Assembly: GCF_964340395.1 (NCBI RefSeq)
Contig: NC_135562.1
Span: 11,527,043 to 11,547,042 of the forward strand
Direction of reading: 5' to 3'
Origin: Glandiceps talaboti
Taxonomy: Eukaryota > Hemichordata > Enteropneusta > Spengelidae
DNA: 20,000 nt
Shown piece after piece: positions 1 to 8,400 of the stretch. The notes beneath the pieces are model-generated. The model ran no database searches and was not told the DNA's origin. It saw only the letters and a list, made by a program, of their open reading frames with translations. A program made the translations under genes and the position numbers. Positions within the stretch are counted from its first letter, which is position 1; every line of letters begins with the position of its first letter.

Positions 1-2389
1 TGGTGTCTTCAAGCAGGACAGTTTGAACTGTTTCGTTCTCAGGGGAGGGCCATATTTTAGAACGTGCAAATTAGAGCGGGTAACATTTTACCTTGCTCCA
101 TGCTATTGTCTAATATTGCATTATTATTTTTTTCATCTCATCGCTGCCACCAGTTCCAATTCGTGTTGCTGCCATTCGGGTTATAGTTATGGTTTAATAG
201 GGTTAGGGTTAGGTAACATTATATCAGCCTATATCAATTCAAATTGATGCTGACAACCATGCAATGAATTAATTATGGTGTGAGGAGAGGGGTTGCACAG
301 GTACGGTGTAAGTGGGTGTCACAGGTGTAAAACGGGAGCAGTTGGGTAACATACTAAGGATAATGTTGTGGAGATGTTCGGGGACGGGGGGTACTCCAAC
401 TCGACTCATGTAGACTTTTGATTCTTGATTTTTAAAGCATTATGTAGCGGTTTGACCCACCTCTTTGAATGAACGTACGACTTTTGACCCCATATTTTGA
501 ACAAGGTTGTTTCCACGGGTTGTTTTCAGTCTAGGCGCTCCTCCTCCCCCGGCCCTGGGCAGCCAATGAACTATAGCGATGACCGAAGCATGTACGTGTA
601 ACGTGAAAGTGTATCAAAAGTGTTCAAAACTCATGACATTTGATCCCTTTTCTGGCTAAAATGTAGATTTTTGACCCCTAACATTTGAATTTTTGTAGAG
701 TCTGTGGCTGTAATTTTGGGTCACCAAGGTACATATGTAACGTACCCATTACGGAGATGTTCACCTCTGTCAGGAGAGTGCCAATCTAATCAGTGGGAGT
801 TGAACTGTGGCCTTCAGCTAAGCCAATGAGATCTAAACACAGGTATTTATCAATGCAGTGCCGTCATATACATCCACATGGCAGTAGTAGTGGAAAATAA
901 CCAATGCCTTTAAAACTATCAACATGGTGGCAGCGGTGGGATTAAATCCTTACCATTCATTCTGGGACTCATGTCTTTATACATATCTGGCAGCATTTAA
1001 CTCACGTTCTGAACTACTTTAATAAGGGGAGGGTCATGAGTTAGAGCTCGAGAAAGAAGATGGAGAGGGTCACTTTTTAGCACGACACAAGAGCCCGAGC
1101 CTGATTTCCCCCAGCCCTTCCCCCCTTGTAACTACTAAAAGCTTACTTACCCATAGTCACATTTTCTCCAATCACATTGTCAAGTTATTATTGTGGCTCC
1201 CATGAGCTCAAACTTCTAAAAGACTTTATCATTTATGATGTGAACGTAGTATTGGGCCTAGCAATTGTTTGGTTCCGGTTACACGACCCACTTAGTTTTT
1301 CACTGACCCTAAACTTTTTTTATGTACTTGAGAGAAAAAATAATAAAATCGCAAAAAATGTGGTCTCACGAGAAACAGTGGATGCGGAAACTGACATCAA
1401 CTTAAAAAAAGATAATTTAAAACTCTTAATCTTAATGACTGTACATCTGATGGGAAGAAACCAATAACACAGACCATTTAGAAAACAACAGAAAATCTGA
1501 ACTAGACACTCACAAATGAAAAAAAATAAAAATAAAAATAAAATAAAATAAAAAATCTGCCTACCCCACCTAATCTGAAATTGAGCGTAATCGGAACCAC
1601 ACAATGTTTTTATTAGGTCTTATAATAGTCAACATAACAATTCTTTTTCCCTTGAGGGCGCTATTTCAATGAGTTTCAAACATTGCAAAGGTCACCTAGG
1701 GTCAGGATATGGTGGTGGTGTACTGGTGGCCCGTCGTGATGGTTTAGGTAAAAAATACTCCAATTTAGACGTGCATGGACCAATATACATGTTTCTAAGA
1801 TTATTTATAACCTATACTGTCATCATACACCATATTCCAGTTTCTCAGTTACGAGATGTTAAAGTATCGACCTATGTAAAATTGGACATTTTGTTGACAC
1901 TACACTACCGCGCACCAGGTCAGAGGAGACGTTGGTAATAGCGCTGACCATAAAATACGTTCTACGAGCAAATTTCAAGGTAAAAATCACAATTTTGAAA
2001 CTCAAAACTTATGTTGGATAAGTTGTGCGATACGTTGATCACAAAATTCATGATTTTCAGAAATAGTTTTGTACAGTACGATTTCTTGAAATTTTACTTC
2101 CTTATAGTTATACTGTCTGTACTTTTTGGCTGACTAGGACAGTGTACCTGATTCTACGACACAGTCGCTTGTGGGTCGTTATTATTCACGGTATGCTTTC
2201 ATCTCAATGACCGATAATTACAGATGTATACACATACAGTCCATGATTTGAGAACATTTACTTAAATGACTGGTTGGAAGTCAGATTTAGTGGAATGTGT
2301 GAAATCAATCGATCAAATACTCAATTTTGATTTAAAACTAATAAATTCAAAACTGTATTCCGAGCCAACAAGTGACTGTGGTCTACAAT
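1..2389. other. Intergenic upstream flank, no gene recognised
   Basis: Short open frames here have no recognisable domains or codon pattern and look like chance. 405-700 carries several degenerate copies of a TTTGACCC-containing motif, suggesting an old dispersed repeat. 535-600 is a short GC-richer patch with a CCAAT-type sequence that could be promoter-like, but no linked exon is visible. 1519-1556 is an A-rich AAAAT-type simple repeat. Confidence 0.5.
1519..1556. repeat. A-rich (AAAAT)n-like simple repeat
   Basis: A run of A-tracts broken by single T residues at 4-6 bp spacing. It is low complexity, and no target-site duplication or tailed element is recognisable next to it. Confidence 0.7.
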
Positions 2390-2393
2390 AGCA

Positions 2394-2619
2394 TGACGTC
2401 AGCTTCTTGTTCTTATCTTGGTGCGTTTTTTTTTTATTAGTACATTATAATTATTGAGATACATTGATATATTTTCATAGCTGTTTAGCGCATCAAAGGC
2501 ACAGTTTTAATGGCAAGCACTGTAGTGAAATACGTGACAACAAAACAGAGTGTTTGTTGAGTGCAAAATGGCCGTAGTTGTTGTTTCAATTTGGTACGCT
2601 GTCATCTTGTACAAGGCAG
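2394..2619 (+). promoter_or_regulatory. Candidate promoter and 5' non-coding exon of the NLR gene
   Basis: A perfect TGACGTCA (CRE/ATF-type palindrome) lies at 2394-2401. Downstream, 2568-2619 opens with an ATG in good context (AAAATGG) and ends CAAGGCAG before a possible donor GTATAC at 2620. The 17-codon hydrophobic frame ends in phase 1. Joined to the acceptor at 5328, however, it meets a stop at 5354, so it would act as a uORF rather than as a protein N-terminus. This is a weak call based on motifs only. Confidence 0.22.
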
Positions 2620-3008
2620 GTATACAGCCAACAATTGAATTTTCGGAATTCATTTGGAAAAAACAAATAAATACTAGTACTTTTAGTTAATAACTGTGTT
2701 GAAACAGTTTTTAGTTATATTGATAATTAGGTAGGAAAGTGAAAGCTGTTTGTATGTGCCGTTCCCACTACAACATTTCACTGACTACAGGCCCTCCCAT
2801 CCCAGTGAATCTCCATTCCAATGCCCAGAAATATGTGTTAATCTCCCCTCACCCCTCTCTACATGTAATGTTGGCAAACTCTTACTTATTAGTCTTATCC
2901 ATGCATTGTTAGTTACTGCCAGATATTCTTGTCATCTGTTAGTGGGGGAAGAATCATTTTTAGCACAACTGAACTTGTTCAGTAGTGCTATAGGGATCGC
3001 CCGGCGTC

Positions 3009-3012
<4 letters not shown>
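2620..3012. other. Non-coding stretch, nothing specific
   Basis: AT-rich sequence up to 2740, then a mixed stretch to the start of the TG microsatellite. An open frame from 2750 owes most of its length to the TG repeat. The last bases before the repeat (about 2985-3012) resemble the leader of the decayed repeat at 9105-9135. Confidence 0.4.
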
Positions 3013-3088
<76 letters not shown>

Positions 3089-3091
3089 TGT

Positions 3092-3178
<87 letters not shown>
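3013..3178. repeat. (TG)83 microsatellite
   Basis: 166 bp of almost pure TG, interrupted only by two TA dinucleotides (3081-3082 and 3095-3096). It forms the 5' edge of composite repeat copy A. The matching TG tract of copy B has 24 units. Alternating purine-pyrimidine DNA of this length is prone to slippage and can adopt Z-DNA. Confidence 0.97.
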
Positions 3179-3182
<4 letters not shown>

Positions 3183-3721
3183 CAACTTAAAGTCAAAACC
3201 CGCTGAACCAATTGCCATGATATTTGATGGGTCTATTACTTTGGATGTCTAGTTGGGAAATTGTTCAAATCAAAATGATCGCATCACAGGTGTGTGATTT
3301 GGGTCAAAAAATGTGATTTTTGGTCAAAAAACTTAAACTCAGAAACTACTGGGCAGATTGGTGCGAAATTTGGTGGGAACATTCTTAAGGGGGTGTAAAG
3401 TAAGATTTGTTCATGACATGATGATTCCGTCAGTGATATGCAAATTAGGGCTAAAAATGTGTCTTTTTGGTTAAAAATCTATAATTCCAAAACTATTGAG
3501 CAGATTGGGCTGAAATTTAATGGGGATGCATCTAGGGATGTATGGACGAAGATATATTAAGCATACAATGATGCCACGAGTGATATGCAAATTAGGTGTA
3601 AGAATGTTCATTTTTGGTCAAAAACTTATATCTCAAAAAGTACTTGGTCAATGAGTCTGAAACTTGGCGAGATGTTTCTGAAACTGTTATTCTGCAGATT
3701 ATCTTCAAAATATTTTGACAA

Positions 3722-4515
3722 AATTGGCCCTAGCGACCATGACCACACCCTTTAGCAACAACCAAATGGTAGTATATTTTGGTCAAATAACAACATCATC
3801 TGGTAGGCAAATGAGTAAACATTCAAAAATGTATGCAAATACCCTAGCAACCATGACCACGCCCATAGCAACAGCCAACCGGTGGTATATTTCACAAAGA
3901 TAGCAACAGGGTTTAATAGACAATTGAATAAACATTCAAAAATTGTATGTAAATTTGCATAGCAACAAAACCACGCCCATGGCAACAGCCAAATAATCAC
4001 GTATATTGCAAAGATAACAACAGGAATAGAAAGACAAATGAATAAACATTCAAAAAATGTATGCAAATACCCTAGTAACCATGACCACGCCCATAGCAAC
4101 AGCCAAAAGGTGGTGTATTTCACAAAGATAACAATGGGGTTTAATAGACAAATGAATAAACATTCAAAAAATGTATGCAAATACCCTAGTAACCATGACC
4201 ACGCCCATAGCAACAGCCAAACGGTGGTGTATTTCACAAAGATAACAATGGGGTTTAATAGACAATTGAATAAACATTCAAAAAATGTATGTAAATTTGC
4301 CTAGCAACAAGACCACGCCCATAGCAACAGCCAAATGATCACGTATATTGCAAAGACAATATCAGGAATTCATACACAAATGAACAAAAACATACACAAA
4401 TGTATGCAAATATATCTAACAACATGACCATGCCCATAGCAACAGCCAAATGATAGCATTTATCGTAAAGATAGCAACATGGTTGGATAGGCAACTGGAT
4501 AGTTATTCAGCAAAT
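3722..4515 (+). repeat. Tandem array, seven 114-bp units (copy A tail)
   Basis: The sequence GACCAC (or close variants) marks each unit at 3741, 3855, 3969, 4083, 4197, 4311 and 4426; the spacing is 114 bp five times and 115 bp once. Each unit carries a conserved block reading CACGCCCATAGCAACAGCC. Because 114 is divisible by three, open frames of 38-residue periodicity appear on both strands, the longest on the minus strand at 3752-4237. I read these as by-products. Confidence 0.93.
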
Positions 4516-4603
4516 GAACACCTATTGTTAGCATGGACTAGCATATGGATAAACATTTTTAAAAAACTACAGTTGTGCTACAACGACATCGGCGGTATTT
4601 TTT

Positions 4604-5327
4604 ATTTTCTAGTCTGAACAAACCTGTTACTCAATCTACTACATGTATTTATTGCAGTTACTGTACTTTCTATTTGGTACTATAAGTTTATAGCAAGTGT
4701 GTGTGTGTGCTTGTTCATAATTGGCTCTGCAGTTGTCTTCACTGAAGTAGGAAAGTAAATTTTGTGTTTCCCCATGGATCTGCAGACTGCATGGGCTGGA
4801 CAAACATGAAAAAAGACCAACATGAGGGTATTGAAGTGATGCACTCTCTGACAAGAAACAATTCCTTTTTTTGGTCTTACTGATGTAGTGTAGTCAGTCA
4901 TTTGTATAATTAATTTGGAAAGACAAGCTTCAGATTTCATATAATTTGGTGCACATGTTGATGATAATAAATTGCATATGTCCTGTGAAGCTAGATTATT
5001 CATATTTTATGATTTTTGGTATTTAACAATATCTGAAGGGTACAGACTTCAGATTTCTTATAGATTGGCATAACTATTTGCCGAATTAAGGTGTATTACA
5101 TGTATGATGTACGATAGGTATAGCTAAAAAGTTTGCATTCCAACAATTATTGGGAATGAAAATCTAAAGACTTTGCCCTTACAGAATGCATTCAGTTTAA
5201 ATCTGGTTTACAAGTGTTTTCTTTTTGTGCATTTGGGTTCTTCAAGTTAAAGCAATAACAATGTAAATAGACATATATATGATTATGTAATTCTCATTCA
5301 TATTTTCTAAACTTTTTGTAACTCCAG
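4604..5327. other. Non-coding stretch, probably 5' intron
   Basis: AT-rich sequence with no recognisable domain in any frame. Two overlapping minus-strand frames at 4639-5003 look like chance. A TACATGTA palindrome occurs at 4640 and again at 5097. The stretch ends in a pyrimidine-rich tract and the acceptor used by exon 1. Confidence 0.4.
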
Positions 5328-5384
5328 ACTATGCTGTAATGGAAAGTGCAATATGAATTGGGAATAACAACCAAATCACAAAAA
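5328..5384 (+). other. 5' UTR end with probable splice acceptor and three micro-uORFs
   Basis: A pyrimidine-rich tract ends in CAG at 5325-5327, so an untranslated exon probably joins here from upstream. Between this point and the start codon lie three tiny open frames: 5331-5339 (2 codons), 5339-5356 (5 codons) and 5353-5367 (4 codons), in three different frames. Each overlaps the next by one or a few bases. The main start at 5385 follows with a strong context. If the acceptor is not used, the same sequence would simply be the 5' leader. Confidence 0.5.
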
Positions 5385-5487
5385 ATGGCAACTCAAGGAT
5401 TACAATCAGGTGAACCAGAACCTAAACGATCTCGATTTGGTTCTTTTATGGAGACACTGACCGATTTATCTAGAGAAATTACTACAG
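5385..5487 (+). CDS. Coding exon 1: N-terminus and first helix of the DED
   Basis: This exon encodes residues 1-34 plus the first base of codon 35. The start lies in AAAAATGG, and the donor is CAG|GTTTGT. The N-terminus is short and charged and contains the basic stretch PKRSR at 13-17. The segment FMETLTDLSREITTEEF, which runs into exon 2, fits helix 1 and the start of helix 2 of a death effector domain. The DED is therefore split by a phase-1 intron. The start choice is supported by the exact frame match to exon 2 (split codon GAG). Confidence 0.85.
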
Positions 5488-8400
5488 GTTTGTATATTGT
5501 CTACATATTATATTCTGATATTTGACCCAAGGATTCCTTTCTTACCGGGTATTGTAATATCAACATATGATATTTGTATTGAACAATGACTGTCACTAAT
5601 TGTGAATGGATATTTATTCAAACACTGTCTAAAGTTCTCCAATATCAAGGCAATCAACATTACACCATCCGTCACCTCAACTCTGAGTAGTCTGGATGCC
5701 AACTTGGTATAGAATCATCTATAACCCCATCTGGATAAACGAAAACTCAACTAAAAGTTGTTCATGCAGTTCCAAGTTGATTATTGAGTACACCCCCAAC
5801 TGTTATAATGATGTAAACAGTGTATAAGTAGCATCCTGACCTGACAAATATTCCATATTTGGACATTACATAACAGCCCCAGTAAACGTTAACTTAAATT
5901 TCATAATGGGACGTCATTGAGCTAGACAAAAAGAGAGATCTTAAGATTCTATGAAGGATAGCACTAGACTACTTCAAGTTACCGGTAATTTACATACATG
6001 GTTCTTTTCCACATTTCTTAATAGAGGAATTCCAACTCATGAAGACATTATTTGAAGAGAGCATACCTGTTGGAGATCTGGACAAAATGATTTCCCCTTC
6101 CAATTTGTTTATTAAACTATACCGAATGAACCACATCAAAGAGTCTGATACATCATTACTAGAAGAAGTCCTTTGTAAAATTGGACGACGACAACTGGTA
6201 GATAAGTATTTAAAGAAAGGAAGAAGATATCATCAAGGTAAAATGTTTAAATTAAATTACTTGAGGTAGAGTATAATATGCAGTGCACAACCCCATGAGA
6301 TGTTTTTTGATGATATAAGGGTAACTTAGGGCAATCTGAATTGACTTTTCACTAAATAACTCTTGTGGTAGCTTTTAAAAACTTTTGCGATGTAAAACTG
6401 AAAAAGGTAAGCATACTGTAGGATTTACACAAACAAAACTGCAACCTTCAAGTTAAGTAAAGAATTAAGTTTCTTAGCCAATGAAAATGCATATAACAAT
6501 TACTATTACCTTGTTACCATGACACTTTTTGCATTTTGTCATGACAAAGAAATTAGAGTAGAGTATTTGCAGAGTTTTTCATTCATAAACCCTTGCAAAA
6601 AACAAAATCACAGAATGCCAATTTTCAGTTGATTTGTGCCTTTATTGGGTATCTTTGCTATGGGCTATTGCATCATGGGAGTCAGCAGAAATAATGTATT
6701 CAAGTTACACACTGAATATTCATGAGATCTATTTTACACTGTTAGGGTATAGGCACTCAGGACTCATGATATTCAGATATTCCATGATATTCAGTCCAGA
6801 TGGATGGGCGGACGGATGGATGGACACTGGTCATTTCTATAGTCAACTTCAGGTTCTGCCCGTTACGGGCTAATATTAGATTTGAAACTGTTTAATTACC
6901 TACCCTTCACTCTCATAAGAGATAAATGGACCCCTAAGTTTGTCATTATTATTTCACCTTATACTACACTTGCATAACTTTTATGTTTGTAACTTTCCAG
7001 TTAGCCTAGCAAGGCTCACTACCACTACCTGTAGAAACTGAGTCTCGCCAACAAAAAATTGCATTTTAAGTAAATTACCAATTTTTTAGTGAGCAGATGA
7101 AATGTGCATACAAATTCAGCATCCTTCTTCGTTAAACTACTAAATATATTTGAAGTAATTATAATAATGTACTGTAAGTAATGTGTCATCAGCACTGACT
7201 TGAATCTGAGTATTACTATAATTATATTAATTGGTTTGGATTAATTGATATCTTCTGTCCCTTCATATTTATTATACTCAGGTACAGGAGAAGAACAAAG
7301 AGACGTTGATCTACCAACCACAGAGGATAGACAAATTAGTACAGTTGAAACACTAGCATGTCAGACTTCTTCCCACAGATCACTGGAGAATCAGAACCCA
7401 GACAATATCCAACACCACCCAAACCAAACATTATCTTCAGGTCATCAATCTGATATTCTTCAAAGACACACTGGGTCTCAACAACCACTACCTGAACCAA
7501 TTGAGTCTCACCAACCACTACTTGTAACAACTGGGTCTCACCAACCCCTACCTGAACCAACTGGGTCTCACCAACAACTTCCTGTAACAGCTGGGTCTCA
7601 CCAACCCCTACCTGAACCAACTGGGTCTCAACAACCACTATTTGTAGCAATTGGGCCTCACCAAACACTTCCTGTAGCAACTGGGTCTAACCAACCACTA
7701 CCTGTATCAACTGGGTCTCACCAACCACTACATGTATCAACTGGGCCTCACCAACCACTACCTGTATCAACTGGGTCTCACCAACCACTACCTGTATCAA
7801 CTGGGTCTCACCAACCACTGCCTGCATCAACTGGGTCTCACCAATCACTACCGCAACCAACTGGGTCTCACCAACCACTGCCTGTAGCAACTGGGTCTCA
7901 CCAGCCACTACTTGTAACAACTGGGTCTAACCAAGCACTACTTGTAACAACTGGGTCTAACCAACCACTGCCTGTAGCAATTGGGTCTCAACAACCATTA
8001 CCTGTAGCAACTTGGTCTCACCAACCACTGCCTGTAGCAACTGGGTTTAACCAACCACTATTTGAACTAACTAGGTCTAACCAACCACTACCTGTTGCAA
8101 CTGGGTCTAACCAACCACTTCCTGAACCACCTCGGTCTGAACAACCACTACTTGTAACAACCGGGCCTCCCCAACCACTGCCTGCATCAACTGGGTCTCA
8201 CCAACCACTACCGCAACCAACTGGGTCTCACCAACCACTGCTTGTAGCAACTGGGTCTTGTCAACCACTACCTGTAGGAACTGGATCTCACCAACCACTA
8301 CCAGTGTCAACTGGGTCTCATCAACCACTACCAGAATCAACTGGGTATCACCAATCATTAGCTGAAGCAGCTAGGTACTATAGACTCCTGTTTGCACCAA

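Larger units (their letters stand above)
3013..4603 (+). repeat. Composite dispersed repeat, copy A
   Basis: After the TG tract, sequence from 3179 to 4603 is closely similar over its full length to 12095-13394. The head (3181-3721) is built of three divergent modules; TTTTTGGT marks recur at 3317, 3464 and 3611, a 147-bp spacing. The tail (3722-4515) is seven tandem 114-bp units. A final ~90 bp ends in two short hairpins and a T-run. No coding capacity for a transposase or reverse transcriptase is visible, so it is either a non-autonomous element or a satellite-derived unit. Its family is not recognised. Confidence 0.85.

Noticed and set aside
199-214. Telomere-like TTAGGG repeats
   Set aside because: Only about two and a half units, too short to call an interstitial telomeric repeat.
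1689-1704. DR4-type direct repeat AGGTCA-CCTA-GGGTCA
   Set aside because: One half-site is imperfect and there is no nearby gene or promoter context.
2750-3252. Cysteine-valine and histidine-threonine open frames
   Set aside because: These are translations of the TG/CA microsatellite.
3752-4304. Open frames with 38-residue periodicity on both strands of the 114-bp array
   Set aside because: 114 is divisible by three, so any stop-free frame persists. The sequence is a repeat shared with copy B, where the frames break.
3009-4603. CRISPR-like or prokaryotic repeat array
   Set aside because: The unit lengths (147 and 114 bp) lack short repeat/unique spacer structure, and the context is clearly eukaryotic.
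7336-8358. Long minus-strand open frames over the exon 3 array
   Set aside because: They arise because the 30-bp unit is divisible by three and has no stop in that frame. They lack splice support or any domain.
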